Positions 1-9,156 of a stretch of 47,312 nt of DNA are shown piece after piece. The notes below the pieces were generated by a model. The model was not told where the DNA came from. It did no database searches and saw nothing but the letters and a program-made list of their open reading frames with translations. This stretch comes from Actinopolymorpha sp. NPDC004070 (lineage in GTDB: Bacteria > Actinomycetota > Actinomycetes > Propionibacteriales > Actinopolymorphaceae), in NCBI RefSeq assembly GCF_040610475.1, contig NZ_JBEXMJ010000024.1:1-47312 (forward strand), written 5' to 3'. Position numbers and translations under genes: made by a program. Each line of letters opens with the position of its first letter. The stretch's first letter is position 1.

Positions 1-143
1 GCCCCCATCTGGGCGGCTTCCACCGAGGTGGTCGGGGTGGACAGGGCCTCGTCGAGTCCGGCGCGGATGGTGGCGATCGCAGCCCTCAACCGGGCGACGG
101 CGCCATTGCCGCCTGCGCCGGGAAGCCCCTGCGTCGAATACAT
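1..143 (-). CDS. N-terminus of a probable HNH/DUF222 (13E12-type) protein, runs off the window
   Basis: An open frame starts with ATG at 143 on the minus strand and runs off the left edge after 47 codons. The peptide begins MYSTQGLPGAGG and continues as an Ala/Arg-rich, probably helical stretch, as in the start of DUF222-HNH proteins. This part is too short for a firm family call. The main support is the near-perfect LexA-type palindrome lying across the start codon, since REP13E12/DUF222 genes are known members of the mycobacterial SOS regulon. A complete HNH/DUF222 gene also lies at 30512-32575. The frame could instead be some other DNA-damage gene. Confidence 0.45.
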   Translation of the reverse strand, partial: MYSTQGLPGAGGNGAVARLRAAIATIRAGLDEALSTPTTSVEAAQMG

Positions 144-149
144 GTTCGA
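134..149. promoter_or_regulatory. LexA/SOS-box-like palindrome
   Basis: The sequence TCGAAT-ACAT-GTTCGA matches the actinobacterial and Bacillus-type LexA consensus TCGAAC-N4-GTTCGA at 11 of 12 fixed positions. It covers the ATG of the minus-strand gene (141-143), so bound repressor would block transcription from an overlapping or leaderless start. SOS control is inferred. Confidence 0.6.
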
Positions 150-303
150 ACTCTACAGGCTGCCACCGACAGCTCACCCGTTGTCCACAACGCGACCCCG
201 AAAACACGCCGATCCGCCACCTGTGGACAAAAACCTGGCACGCGTTCACGCGCGCGCTAAAGGTCGGGAGGCACATCCACAGGAGTTGCCCTAGCATGCC
301 GGG

Positions 304-900
304 ATGTCCTTCCAGGTCGTTGTCCTGAACGGCGGGTCGAGCACCGGCAAGTCGTCAATCGCAGCGTGCCTGCAGTCGATCCTGCCCACGCCGTGGCTGA
401 CCTTCGGAGCCGACACCCTGGTGGACGCGATGCCTCCGTCCCTGACGAACGCGGACGGCGGGATCGGGTTCGGAGCCGACGGGGAGGTCACCACCGGAGA
501 GGTGTTCAGAGCACTCGACGGCGCGTGGAGCCTGGGGATCGCGGCGATGGTGCGTGCCGGCGCGCACGTGATCGTCGACGAGGTGTTCCTCGGCGGTGCG
601 GCGTCCCAGGAACGCTGGCGTACCGCGCTGGACGGCCTTCCCGTGCTGTGGGTCGGCGTCCGCTGCGACCCCGACGTCGCTGCGGCCCGGGAGGCCGCCC
701 GCGGTGACCGCATCGCCGGGATGGCCGCGTCCCAGGCGCTGCTCGTGCACGAGGGAGTGACCTACGACCTCGAGGTCGACACGTCCACGGACAGCGCGCT
801 GGAGTGCGCCCGGGTCATCGCCGCAAGGGTCGCCGAGGCCGAAGCTGAAGCTGAAGCCGAGACCGGCGAGGCTCAGGACCGACGGAACACCAGGCAGTAG
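304..900 (+). CDS. Chloramphenicol 3-O-phosphotransferase-like kinase
   Basis: This 198-residue protein looks like Streptomyces venezuelae chloramphenicol phosphotransferase (CPT) along its whole length. It has a P-loop GGSSTGKS at residues 10-17, then [11 protein letters not shown] with Asp37 at the position of the CPT catalytic base, then [15 protein letters not shown] and the [12 protein letters not shown] lid region. Related proteins phosphorylate chloramphenicol with ATP in the cytosol, but many chromosomal homologues have unknown substrates, so resistance is not assured. The C-terminus is an extra Ala/Glu tail of repeating AE pairs, and it overlaps the 3' end of the convergent methyltransferase gene by 28 bases. 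The start is ATG 304. An AGGAG lies about 18 bases upstream, which is rather far. Confidence 0.85.
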   Translation: MSFQVVVLNGGSSTGKSSIAACLQSILPTPWLTFGADTLVDAMPPSLTNADGGIGFGADGEVTTGEVFRALDGAWSLGIAAMVRAGAHVIVDEVFLGGAASQERWRTALDGLPVLWVGVRCDPDVAAAREAARGDRIAGMAASQALLVHEGVTYDLEVDTSTDSALECARVIAARVAEAEAEAEAETGEAQDRRNTRQ

Positions 901-1523
901 TCGTTGGTGTACCACTCCTCGGGGTCGTCCCAGTCCAGGACGACCTCCTGGTCGAACGCGAGCACGCGCGACAGAGCGGCACCCACGTCCCAGGCCAGCG
1001 GCGAGACGCCCGTGTCGGTGCGCAGGTTGGACACGTTGACCACCGCGCGCGACTCGGGTCCGCGCAGGAGCCGGCCGATCACCGCGTACACCTCGGTCAG
1101 CTCGTCGAGGTAGCGGCCGTAGTCGCCGTCGTCGGTGCGGTACCCGTTGAGCGGGTTCTCCGGGTGGTCCGACCTTGTCATGTACGGCGGGGAGGTCATG
1201 GTGAAGTCGACCGGCGGCAGGTCGAGCTCTCCGAGCGCCCGGGCATCCGCCTCGATGATCGCCGACGGGTCACGCAGGCGTTCTCGTACGTACGCGACCC
1301 GGCCCGGCAGGATCTCCAGCCCGACCGGCCGCCGGCCCAGCTTCTCCGCGACGACCAGAGTGGTCCCGAACCCGGCGAACGGGTCGAGAACGACATCGCC
1401 GGGCGAGGTGTACGCGGTGAGGAACGCCTCGACCAGTTCCTCGGAGAAGCGGTCGTCGTCGTCCTCGTCGGAGGCGCTGTCGGTCCGGCGAACCCTGGCG
1501 GACAGCGGCAGGACGGGCTGCAT
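873..1523 (-). CDS. DNA methyltransferase, N-4/N-6 amino type
   Basis: This 216-residue protein carries the SAM-binding motif I (DPFAGFGTT, residues 47-55) and the catalytic motif IV TSPPY (110-114), which marks amino methyltransferases that make N4-methylcytosine or N6-methyladenine. Motif I comes before motif IV, which differs from the beta class order where IV comes first. The N-terminus has a short acidic run (DEDDDD). No restriction endonuclease or specificity subunit lies beside it, so it reads as an orphan methylase. An RNA or other substrate cannot be excluded because no clear target-recognition domain is visible in so small a protein. Its 3' end overlaps the CPT-like gene by 28 bases, tail to tail. 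Confidence 0.85.
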   Translation of the reverse strand: MQPVLPLSARVRRTDSASDEDDDDRFSEELVEAFLTAYTSPGDVVLDPFAGFGTTLVVAEKLGRRPVGLEILPGRVAYVRERLRDPSAIIEADARALGELDLPPVDFTMTSPPYMTRSDHPENPLNGYRTDDGDYGRYLDELTEVYAVIGRLLRGPESRAVVNVSNLRTDTGVSPLAWDVGAALSRVLAFDQEVVLDWDDPEEWYTNDYCLVFRRS

Positions 1524-1636
1524 GCGCTCACATTCTCACAGCGCCGATCGCCCCTGCATCTCCTGCTGCCGTGTCCCGGTGCCCGCCGCGCAACCCGCCC
1601 GGGTCCGGCCCGCGCGGCCTGCGGCAGACTGAGGCC

Positions 1637-2476
1637 GTGTCGGCGATCGTACGGCTGGAGTCGGCCGAAGACCCTCGGCTGGGCGACTACGCCAACCTCA
1701 AGGACGTCACCCTGCGGCGGAGCCTGGAGGCAGAGCACGGCCTGTTCCTCGCCGAGGGGGCGAAGGTCATCCGCCGGGCGGTGGCCGCCGGCTATCCCGT
1801 CCGGTCGTTCCTGCTGAGCGAACGCTGGCTGGACGGCCTGACCGACCTCGTGTCCGCCGGCGGCGCCCCCTGCTACGTCCTGCCGCCGGACCGCCTGGAG
1901 GAGGTCACCGGCTTCGCCGTCCACCGCGGCGCGATCGCGTCCATGGAACGCCGCCCGCTGCCCTCGGTGGCCGAGGTGACCGCGCACGCGCGCCGGATCC
2001 TGGTGCTCGAGGACGTGGTGGACCACACCAACGTGGGGGCGATCTTTCGCGGTGCGGCGGCATTCGGAGTGGACGCGATCGTGCTCGCGCCGCGGTGCGC
2101 GGACCCGCTGTACCGCCGGTCGGTGAAGGTGTCGATGGGCACCGTCTTCAGCATCCCGTACGCCCGGATGACCAACTGGTACGACGGTCTGGAGGAGTTG
2201 CGTGCCGCCGGCTTCCGGCTGGTGGCGCTCACCCCGGCCGACGACGCCGTGGACCTCGACACCCTCGCGACGGGAGGCGGGAGCGGCGATGGGGCCGAGC
2301 GGCTGGCCCTGCTGCTCGGCACCGAGGGCGACGGGTTGTCGGCGCGGTGGCAGGGCCAGGCCGACGTGCGCGCCCGGATCCCGATCAGCGCGGCCGTCGA
2401 CTCGCTCAACGTCGCGGCCGCCGCGGCGGTCGCCTGCTACGTGCTCACCAGGGACGTCCCGCCGCGGTCCGCGTGA
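1637..2476 (+). CDS. TrmH/SpoU-family RNA 2'-O-methyltransferase
   Basis: The product (279 aa from GTG 1637) is a SPOUT-fold methyltransferase. The three SpoU motifs are present: motif 1 NVGAIFRGAAAFG near residue 130, motif 2 LLLGTEGDGLS near 230, and motif 3 IPISAAVDSLNVAAAAAVA near the C-terminus. The first 100 residues form a substrate-binding domain with LAEGAKVIRRAV. The enzyme should transfer a methyl group from SAM to a ribose 2'-OH in tRNA or rRNA; the exact nucleotide cannot be read from the sequence. An upstream in-frame ATG at 1571 would add 22 residues of Pro/Arg-rich peptide without family similarity, so GTG 1637 is preferred. Confidence 0.9.
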   Translation: MSAIVRLESAEDPRLGDYANLKDVTLRRSLEAEHGLFLAEGAKVIRRAVAAGYPVRSFLLSERWLDGLTDLVSAGGAPCYVLPPDRLEEVTGFAVHRGAIASMERRPLPSVAEVTAHARRILVLEDVVDHTNVGAIFRGAAAFGVDAIVLAPRCADPLYRRSVKVSMGTVFSIPYARMTNWYDGLEELRAAGFRLVALTPADDAVDLDTLATGGGSGDGAERLALLLGTEGDGLSARWQGQADVRARIPISAAVDSLNVAAAAAVACYVLTRDVPPRSA

Positions 2477-2482
2477 CCCGGC

Positions 2483-3316
2483 TCAGGTGTCGGCGTCGAA
2501 GTCGCCGCTGACCCAGCCGACGTACCGGTCGGCGGACCGGCGTACGGCACCCTTCGCGTCCTCCTCCACGACCGCGCCGAAGTTGCCGTACAGCCGCTCG
2601 AAGTCGTACGGCTCCACCCGCTCGACGATCCGGCGCACGGCAGCGGCGGACAACGGGATGGTGTTGGGGTAGCTGCGCATGAACGTCACCCACCGGCGGT
2701 CGGTGACCGGGGCGATCGTGTCACCGCTGAGCAGGATTCCCCGACCGCCCGCGCCGGCCGCCCAGATCACGACCGAGCTGCCCGGGAAGTGCCCGCCGGC
2801 CTGGACGAGCGTGACGCCGGGCAGCGGTTCGTGCGTGCCCGACCACAGGCGTACCACCTCGTCGGTACGTCCGAGCCAGCGCTGGTCGGCCTCGTTGACG
2901 TACACGGGTACGCCGCCGAACGCGTGACTCCACTCCACCTGCACGCCGAACATGTGCGGGTGGCTGGCGGCGATCGCTGCCACCCCGCCGAGCGCGGAGA
3001 TGGCGTCCACCGCGTCCTGGTCGACGAAACCGGTGGGGTCCCACAACAGGTTGCCCGCCTCGGTCTGCACCAGCAGGGAGACCTGGCCGATGCCGACGGT
3101 CGGTTCCACGCTCACCCGGTGCAGACCCGGCTCGTGCGGGCCGACCGGCTCGACGTGGGTGCGGTGGCCCGCGGCCACCCGCTGCTTCGTGGTCGTCCAC
3201 GTCTGCCCGCTCGGTGGGACGTACTGCCGCTCGTCGGTGCAGATCGGACAGGACGGCGGGGGCTCGGGGGTGTCGGCGTACTCCACCGAACAGGTGCCAC
3301 AGATCCAGTGCGTCAT
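2483..3316 (-). CDS. MBL-fold metallo-hydrolase with N-terminal rubredoxin-like zinc ribbon
   Basis: The 277-residue protein starts MTHWICGTC and has a four-Cys knuckle (C6, C9, C23, C26), a rubredoxin-like zinc or iron site. A metallo-beta-lactamase domain follows with a shortened metal motif (SHPHMFG rather than HxHxDH), then GGHFPGSSV and SGDTI, which supply the later His and Asp. The missing DH pair suggests that only one metal site is complete. Substrate unknown; relatives are annotated as hydrolases. ATG 3316 is chosen because GGTGGAG lies just upstream. A 12-residue longer start at 3352 lacks this support. The gene is convergent with the TrmH gene, with a gap of only six bases. Confidence 0.83.
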   Translation of the reverse strand: MTHWICGTCSVEYADTPEPPPSCPICTDERQYVPPSGQTWTTTKQRVAAGHRTHVEPVGPHEPGLHRVSVEPTVGIGQVSLLVQTEAGNLLWDPTGFVDQDAVDAISALGGVAAIAASHPHMFGVQVEWSHAFGGVPVYVNEADQRWLGRTDEVVRLWSGTHEPLPGVTLVQAGGHFPGSSVVIWAAGAGGRGILLSGDTIAPVTDRRWVTFMRSYPNTIPLSAAAVRRIVERVEPYDFERLYGNFGAVVEEDAKGAVRRSADRYVGWVSGDFDADT

Positions 3317-3387
3317 GGGCTCCACCTTAGGAACGCGACCGGCCCGCGGCATCGGTCCGCGGGTCGTGCGTGTCTACGTCGCAGGTC

Positions 3388-4482
3388 CTACGACTGCCTC
3401 CGGCCGGCGCGCAACGGAGCGCCGACGCTGTGCAGGTGCCGCAGCGCCTGGGCGTAGGAGTCGACCAGGCCGGGCTCCTGGTAGGCGATGCCGCGTTCGG
3501 CGCAGTAGGCCCGCACGATCGGCTGTGCCCGGCGCAGGTGTGGCGACGGCATGCTCGGGAAGAGGTGGTGCTCGATCTGGTAGTTGAGCCCGCCGAGCGC
3601 CACGTCGACCAGGCGGCCGCCGCGGACGTTGCGGGAGGTGAGCACCTGCCGGCGCAGGAAGTCCTTCTGCTGTTCCGGGGTCGGTGCCGGCATCCCCTTG
3701 TGGTTCGGGGCGAACGTCGAACCGAGGTAGAGCCCGAAAACCGCCTGGTGCACCAGGCAGAACGCGAACGCGAGGCCGGGGGAAAGGGTGAGGAACAACG
3801 CTGCGACGTACGCCACGGTGTGGGCGGTGAGCAGGACCGCCTCCCACCGCCGGGTCCGCAGTCCGGGCCGGGCAAGAGCGCGCACGGCGGACACGTGCAG
3901 GTTGAAGCCCTCCAGGGTGAGCAGCGGGAAGAACCAGAACGTCTGCCGGCGGCCGATCATCCGGGTCACGCCGCGACTGGCCCGCGCCTGCTCGGCCGAC
4001 CACACCAGGATGCCCGGCCCCACGTCCGGGTCGAGGTCCTCGTGGTTGGGGTTGGCGTGGTGGCGGGTGTGCTTGTCCATCCACCAGCCGTAGCTCATGC
4101 CGATGCCCAGGTTGCCCGCGATCAGGCCGGCGAACTCACTGGGGCGGCGGGTGCGAAAGATCTGCCGGTGCGCCAGGTCGTGTGCGACCAGGGCGACCTG
4201 GGCGAAGACGACGCCGAGGAACGCCGCAACCAGCAGTTGCGCCCAGGTGTCGCCCAGGAGACCGAACACCACCCAGGCACCGGCGTAGCAGGCGGTCACC
4301 ACGGCGGTCCGGGCGGCGTAGTAACCGGGCCGCCGGGCGAAGAGCCCGGCCTCGCTCACCCGGCGGCGGAGCTCGGCGAACTCGCTGCCAGGATTGGGGT
4401 TTCGGCTCGCGCGGGCGGTGGCGGCGTCGTCTCGTTCGAAGGCGATGTCTGTGCTCACCTCGCCGAGTCTGTACGGCGGCAC
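3388..4482 (-). CDS. Membrane fatty acid desaturase
   Basis: This 364-residue integral membrane protein has the three His boxes of acyl-lipid/acyl-CoA desaturases: HDLAH (101-105), HTRHH (138-142) and QIEHH (about 298-302), with hydrophobic segments between them. These bind a di-iron centre that inserts a double bond into a fatty acyl chain using O2 and electrons from ferredoxin or an oxidoreductase. The QxxHH third box is typical of the linoleoyl-CoA (front-end-like) desaturase family and of mycobacterial DesA3-like enzymes. GTG 4482 and GTG 4458 are both possible starts, and neither has a clear Shine-Dalgarno. The FhuF-like gene upstream on the same strand is separated by a strong hairpin, so co-transcription is doubtful. 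Confidence 0.9.
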   Translation of the reverse strand: MPPYRLGEVSTDIAFERDDAATARASRNPNPGSEFAELRRRVSEAGLFARRPGYYAARTAVVTACYAGAWVVFGLLGDTWAQLLVAAFLGVVFAQVALVAHDLAHRQIFRTRRPSEFAGLIAGNLGIGMSYGWWMDKHTRHHANPNHEDLDPDVGPGILVWSAEQARASRGVTRMIGRRQTFWFFPLLTLEGFNLHVSAVRALARPGLRTRRWEAVLLTAHTVAYVAALFLTLSPGLAFAFCLVHQAVFGLYLGSTFAPNHKGMPAPTPEQQKDFLRRQVLTSRNVRGGRLVDVALGGLNYQIEHHLFPSMPSPHLRRAQPIVRAYCAERGIAYQEPGLVDSYAQALRHLHSVGAPLRAGRRQS

Positions 4483-4570
4483 GGTCGAGGAGCAGCCCGT
4501 GCGCCCCCGGGTCTGCGGTGAGGCCAGCCCTACCCTGGGACGCGCCTGGGGGCCTGTCTGAGGGTCTGCC

Positions 4571-4604
4571 CCGGCCCTGACCCTGGACGCAGGGTCAGGG
4601 CCGG
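4571..4604 (-). terminator. Strong 15-bp hairpin at the end of the FhuF-like gene
   Basis: Arms 4571-4585 and 4590-4604 are perfectly complementary (15 bp, CCGGCCCTGACCCTG and its complement) around a four-base loop. The stop codon of the minus-strand FhuF-like gene (4595-4597) lies inside the stem. There is no clear U-tract, as is common for actinobacterial terminators. Confidence 0.7.
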
Positions 4605-5482
4605 TGGGCGAGCGCGCAGTCGCCGCACAGCCCGCCGCCGGGTACGCGGTAGTAGAGGCAGCAGCTGCGGCGCCGGAACTCCGGCATCCCTGTGCCCGCG
4701 CCCGAAGACGTTACGAGGTTGAGGATTCCGGCGTCCGCAAGCGGAGGTTGACGCAGAGCCCCCTCGGTGAACCCGGACACCTCGTGGACGAGGCCGGGTC
4801 GTGCCCGGGCAAGGACACCGAGCGATCCCACGAGCGCGGACGCGGCGTTGCCCCACAGCAGCGCTTCGGGCAGCGAGACCTCGGCCTGCACGGCATCCAC
4901 CAACGGTGTCAGGTGAGTATTGACGACCGTACGGACGACCAGTAGTGCAAGGCGGTCCGCGTCGGGTTCGTCCACCTGCGGGTGAAACTGCTGGTCCGGG
5001 TCGTGGTGCCGATCCGGATCGAGCAGGGCAACGCGTGCCGGGTCGGTGCGCCACGCCGCGGACGAGTCGTCGAGCCGCGCCCACGTCGAGCCGGGAGCGA
5101 GCACCGGCACCCGTCGATGCAGCAGCGCCACCGCGACCACCGGTGACCACAGGCGCGCCGCCATTCCCTGGAACAGGATCGAGGCGCCGACCCGGACCTC
5201 GGTGGTGCCGAGCCGGTCCGTCGTGTGCGTGATCGCCCCACCCAGTGCCGCGTGGCCGGCGTACAACTGCTCCAGCGACACCGGTGCGCAGCCACGGGAA
5301 GGCCCAGGCGGAAGGCCGCGGGGGAGGTCGGTGGCCACGGTGAAGTACGCCCCGACCGTGCCGGCGTCGGCCAGCAGGTCCTCTGTCTCCTCGCCGCCGA
5401 TCAACGCGAGCCTCTCGTCGTACGTCTCACCGCGTACCACCTCATCATGCGCACCTCGTCGCGTACGCCCGATCCCGTACAC
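4595..5482 (-). CDS. FhuF-like ferric iron reductase, [2Fe-2S] protein
   Basis: The diagnostic part of this 295-residue protein is its C-terminus: Cys274-Cys275, ten residues, Cys286, two residues, Cys289. This CC-x10-CxxC pattern is the unusual [2Fe-2S] site of FhuF siderophore-iron reductases. The N-terminal 250 residues are Leu/Ala-rich with no other recognisable motif. The expected role is cytosolic reduction of ferric siderophores to release iron. No siderophore transporter lies nearby. Start uncertain: GTG 5482 is the longest, and an internal GTG about 45 bases downstream (start [10 protein letters not shown]) may be the true one. The gene is divergent from the alcohol dehydrogenase. 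Confidence 0.78.
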   Translation of the reverse strand: MYGIGRTRRGAHDEVVRGETYDERLALIGGEETEDLLADAGTVGAYFTVATDLPRGLPPGPSRGCAPVSLEQLYAGHAALGGAITHTTDRLGTTEVRVGASILFQGMAARLWSPVVAVALLHRRVPVLAPGSTWARLDDSSAAWRTDPARVALLDPDRHHDPDQQFHPQVDEPDADRLALLVVRTVVNTHLTPLVDAVQAEVSLPEALLWGNAASALVGSLGVLARARPGLVHEVSGFTEGALRQPPLADAGILNLVTSSGAGTGMPEFRRRSCCLYYRVPGGGLCGDCALAHRP

Positions 5483-5541
5483 CTCGGCACGATTCCATCA
5501 GGCCGGCGGTGCGATCCCGGCCGCCGGGGGAGAATCGGTCC

Positions 5542-6630
5542 ATGACGGATCCGAGGTCCCCGGCCGCTCCCGGCGGCCTGCCCGCGACCATGCGGGCGTG
5601 GGTGGTCAGCGAGCCGGGCCGGCTGGAACCGGTCGAGCTGCCCGTCCCCGAGCCCGCGCCGGAGGAGTTGCTCGTGCGGGTACTTGCATGCGGGGTGTGC
5701 CGGACCGACCTGCACGTGCGCGACGGCGACCTGCCGCCGCACCGCTCGCCGGTGGTGCCCGGCCACGAGATCGTCGGGGAGGTGGTCGCGACCGGCGCCG
5801 AGGCGGCCGCGGCGGGCGCCGGCCCCGGGAATCTCGGTCCGCGCATCGCCGAGGTCGCCCGGATCGGAGGCCGGGTCGGCATTCCCTGGCTGCGCCACAC
5901 CTGCGGGAAGTGCAGGTACTGCCTGCGCGGCCAGGAGAACCTCTGCCCCAACTCCCGTTACACCGGCTGGGACGCCGACGGCGGGTACGCGGAGTACGCC
6001 ACCGTCCCGGCCGCCTACGCCTATCCGCTGCCGGGTGACCGGTTCGCCGCGTACGCCGAGCAGGAGCTCGCGCCGCTGCTGTGCGCAGGAATCATCGGCT
6101 ACCGCGCCCTGCGCCGAGCCGACCTGCCCGCGGGCGGCCGGCTCGGCGTGTACGGCTTCGGCGGCTCGGCCCACCTCACCGCCCAGGTGGCCGAGGCGGA
6201 AGGGGCGAGGGTGCACGTCCTCACCCGGTCCGCGGCCGCCCGCGAACTCGCCCTCGAGCTCGGTGCCGCCTCCGCGCGAGACGCCTACGGCGCGCCACCG
6301 GAACTGCTCGACGCGGCCATCCTCTTCGCCCCCGTGGGCGATCTCGTCCCCACGGCGCTGAGTGCCCTCGACCGGGGCGGGACACTCAGCATCGCCGGGA
6401 TCTACCTCACCGCCGTACCCTCCCTGGACTACGAGCGGCATCTGTTCCAGGAACGCACGGTCCGCAGCGTCACCGCCAACACCCGCGAGGACGGCCACGC
6501 GTTCCTCGCGGCCGCGGCCACGCACCGGCTGCGGATCGCCACCACCACCTACCCGCTGGACCGGGCCGACGAGGCACTGGACGACCTGGCTGCGGACCGG
6601 GTGAACGGCGTCGCCGTCCTGGTTCCCTGA
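5542..6630 (+). CDS. Zinc-binding alcohol dehydrogenase (MDR family)
   Basis: This 362-residue protein shows the catalytic zinc region CGVCRTDLH and PGHEIVGEV, then the four-Cys structural zinc loop [15 protein letters not shown], then a Rossmann fold (VYGFGGSAH). It resembles the actinobacterial AdhA-type subgroup, which carries a slightly degenerate nucleotide motif. The likely reaction is NAD(P)-dependent alcohol/aldehyde interconversion. ATG 5542 is chosen because GGGGGAGA precedes it; the longer frame from 5509 has no family similarity. It is a single gene, convergent with treY, whose stop lies 15 bases away. Confidence 0.9.
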   Translation: MTDPRSPAAPGGLPATMRAWVVSEPGRLEPVELPVPEPAPEELLVRVLACGVCRTDLHVRDGDLPPHRSPVVPGHEIVGEVVATGAEAAAAGAGPGNLGPRIAEVARIGGRVGIPWLRHTCGKCRYCLRGQENLCPNSRYTGWDADGGYAEYATVPAAYAYPLPGDRFAAYAEQELAPLLCAGIIGYRALRRADLPAGGRLGVYGFGGSAHLTAQVAEAEGARVHVLTRSAAARELALELGAASARDAYGAPPELLDAAILFAPVGDLVPTALSALDRGGTLSIAGIYLTAVPSLDYERHLFQERTVRSVTANTREDGHAFLAAAATHRLRIATTTYPLDRADEALDDLAADRVNGVAVLVP

Positions 6631-6645
6631 CCGGTCCCCGCGGAC

Positions 6646-9156
6646 TCAGACCGCCGGCTCCTCCTCGCGTACGAGCAACGCCACCGGACGCTGCGCGAGC
6701 AGCTGGTCCAGCCGGACCTTCCCGCCCTCGACCCGCTGGCCGGTGAACTGGTCGGTCCAGGTGCCCGCGGGCAGGTCCACGGTGGCCGAACCCCAGCCGC
6801 CGGCCGCGGCGAGCCCCGCCGATAGCCGGGTCACCACGGTGGCGACCGCACCGCCGCGCAGGAACCCCAGCGCGTGCGGGCTGGTGGTCTCCAACGGCGT
6901 GTAGCTCGCCCGCGGACCGACGAACCGGTCCGGATGCGCGGCCCGGCACCGCAGCGTCACCGCGGTGACCAGCAGCTTCTCCGCGTCCAGGGACCCCTCG
7001 TCGGCTCCGGCCTCGGTCACGGGCACAGGCTCGCCCGCGTCCAGCCGGTCCAGCAGCCGGACCCGCTCGGTGAAGTCGACCGGGCGCCGGTTGTCCGGGT
7101 CCACCAACGTCAGCGAGCGCAGTTCGGTGCCCTGGTAGACGTCGGGCACCCCGGTGCAGGTGAGCTGGACGAGCTTCTGGCCGAGCACGTTGGCCCGGTC
7201 GTACGGCGCGATCGTGTCCACGAACGTGCGGACCAGGCGTTCGACCTTCTCGTCGGCCACCACCGCGCGGGTGAATCCGGTGACCGCCTCGTCGTACGCC
7301 TCGTTGGGCTCGGTCCAGGTGGTGTGCCGCTTGGCCTCGCGGGTGGCCTTGGTGACGAACTCCACCAGGCGGTCCGCCTCGATCGGCCAGGCGCCGACGA
7401 GGATCTGCCACAGGAGGTACTCCGTCGCCACGTCCAGCGGCTCGGGGCGGTAGCCCGCGGTCGCCTCGCGCAGCGCGGACACCGTGTGCTCCCAGACCGC
7501 GGGCAGCTCCGACAGCACCCCGAGCCGGGCGCGGACGTCCTCGGTGCGCTTGGTGTCGTGGGTGGACAGGGTCGTCATCGCGGACGGGTGCCGGGCGGTC
7601 GCCCCCGCGGCCCACTCGTGGAAGGTGTCCTCCGGGATCCCGAACCGGTCGGCCGGCGCACCCACCTCGCACAGCGAGACCAGCGGGAACCAGCGGTAGA
7701 ACGCGGTGTCCTCGATGCCCTTGGCCATCACCGGCCCGGTGGTCTGCTGGAACCGTACGGAGAATTCGTTCTGCAGCTCCCGGGCGCCCACGCTCCGGTG
7801 GCTGCCGAGCGCTGCCCCCACGAGGAAGTCGATCTCCTCGGCCAGGTCGGGCGCGGCGCTGGTCGCCCGGGCCGCCGCGGCCCGCACCGTCTCCTCCGCC
7901 TCCGGTGCGAGTGGCTCGCCCGGGTGGACGTAGGCGCGGTAGACGTCGAAAGCCACCAGGAGTTCGCCCAGCGCGCGGGTCAGCCGCCGCCGGGTGAAGT
8001 CACGCAGGTTGATGTCGTGCTCGCCCATGGCCATCACGAGCTCGACCAGGCGCACCACCTCCGCGGCCAGCACCTGGTCGACGATGTAGCGCTTGGCCTC
8101 GTCCACGACCGGCTGGAGGGTCTCCGGCTCGCCGGTGAGGGAGGTCCACAGCCGCAGCAGCGGAGCGGCGCCGTCGGGGTCGACGAACAGCGACTGCACC
8201 CGCCACAGCGCGTCGTACCCGGTGGTGCCCGCGCACGGCCAGTCGGCGGGCAGCGGCTCCTCGGCCTCGAGGATCTTCTCCGCCGCCACCCAGGCGTCGC
8301 CGGTGGCCTCGGCCAGCCGGCGGAGGTAGCCGCGCGGGTCGGCCAGCCCGTCAGGGTGGTCGATGCGGTAGCCGTCGATCTTGCCCGCCCGGTGCAGCCT
8401 CACCAGCAGGTCGTGACTGGCGGCGAACACCGTCGGGTCCTCCACCCGGATCGCCGCGAGGGTGTCGATGTCGAAGAACCTGCGGTAGTTGAGCTCCTCG
8501 TCGGCGATCCGCCAGAACGCCAGCCGGTAGAACTGCTTGTCGAGGAGCTCGTCCAGCGGCAGGTGCTCGGTGCCCGGGCGGACGGGGAAAACGTGGTCGA
8601 AGTAGCGCAGGATCGGCGCGCCGTCGTGCTGGTCGAGCCGGATCTCACCGCGCTCCAGGCACGGGCCGATCCGGTCGCCGAGCACCGGCATCAGGATCGC
8701 TCCGTGCCCGGTGCCCGACTGCAGCGACCAGTCGACGTCGAACCAGCGGGCGTACGGCGAACTCGGCCCGTCGCGCAGCACCGCCCACAGTTTGGCGTTC
8801 AGGTGCAGGGGAGTCGGCACGGCCATGTGGTTGGGCACGACGTCGACGACGACACCAAGCCCGGCCTGGTGGGCCGCCTCCACCAGCCGGTCGAACGCCG
8901 GCTGTCCGCCGAGGTCGGCCGACAGCCGGGTGTGGTCCACCACGTCGTAGCCGTGGGTGGAGCCGGGGGTGGCCTGCAGGATCGGTGAGAGGTAGAGGTG
9001 GGTCACGCCGAGCCGGGCGAGGTACGGCACGACGGCCGCCGCCGCGTCGAAGTCGAAGTCCGGCTGGAGTTGCAGGCGGTATGTCGAGACGACGTTCGCG
9101 CGCGAGCGCCCGGGCGCGGGGGCGTACGGCTCGAGGTCGTGCTCGGCGGCGCTCAA
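6646..9156 (-). CDS. treY: Malto-oligosyltrehalose synthase
   Basis: TreY (836 aa) is a GH13 enzyme that converts the reducing-end alpha-1,4 linkage of a malto-oligosaccharide into an alpha,alpha-1,1 trehalose linkage. Visible motifs are STYRLQL near the N-terminus, the LARLGVTHLYLSP beta strand, DVVPNHMA, the nucleophile region DGYRIDHPDG (about 265), the acid/base region AAEKILEAEE (about 291), and STHDTKRTEDVRAR (about 533). Length is normal for the family. It probably starts at TTG 9156, whose bases overlap the TGA stop of treZ (TTGA), so the two genes should be translationally coupled. Together with TreZ it forms trehalose from glycogen or maltodextrin ends in the cytosol. The debranching enzyme treX is not in the window. 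Confidence 0.96.
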   Translation of the reverse strand: MSAAEHDLEPYAPAPGRSRANVVSTYRLQLQPDFDFDAAAAVVPYLARLGVTHLYLSPILQATPGSTHGYDVVDHTRLSADLGGQPAFDRLVEAAHQAGLGVVVDVVPNHMAVPTPLHLNAKLWAVLRDGPSSPYARWFDVDWSLQSGTGHGAILMPVLGDRIGPCLERGEIRLDQHDGAPILRYFDHVFPVRPGTEHLPLDELLDKQFYRLAFWRIADEELNYRRFFDIDTLAAIRVEDPTVFAASHDLLVRLHRAGKIDGYRIDHPDGLADPRGYLRRLAEATGDAWVAAEKILEAEEPLPADWPCAGTTGYDALWRVQSLFVDPDGAAPLLRLWTSLTGEPETLQPVVDEAKRYIVDQVLAAEVVRLVELVMAMGEHDINLRDFTRRRLTRALGELLVAFDVYRAYVHPGEPLAPEAEETVRAAAARATSAAPDLAEEIDFLVGAALGSHRSVGARELQNEFSVRFQQTTGPVMAKGIEDTAFYRWFPLVSLCEVGAPADRFGIPEDTFHEWAAGATARHPSAMTTLSTHDTKRTEDVRARLGVLSELPAVWEHTVSALREATAGYRPEPLDVATEYLLWQILVGAWPIEADRLVEFVTKATREAKRHTTWTEPNEAYDEAVTGFTRAVVADEKVERLVRTFVDTIAPYDRANVLGQKLVQLTCTGVPDVYQGTELRSLTLVDPDNRRPVDFTERVRLLDRLDAGEPVPVTEAGADEGSLDAEKLLVTAVTLRCRAAHPDRFVGPRASYTPLETTSPHALGFLRGGAVATVVTRLSAGLAAAGGWGSATVDLPAGTWTDQFTGQRVEGGKVRLDQLLAQRPVALLVREEEPAV

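Noticed and set aside
6874..8988. Long plus-strand open frame opposite treY
   Set aside because: The product is Arg/Val/Gly-rich and has no motif, while treY on the other strand has all GH13 motifs. The frame at 8985-11018 opposite treZ is likewise a shadow.
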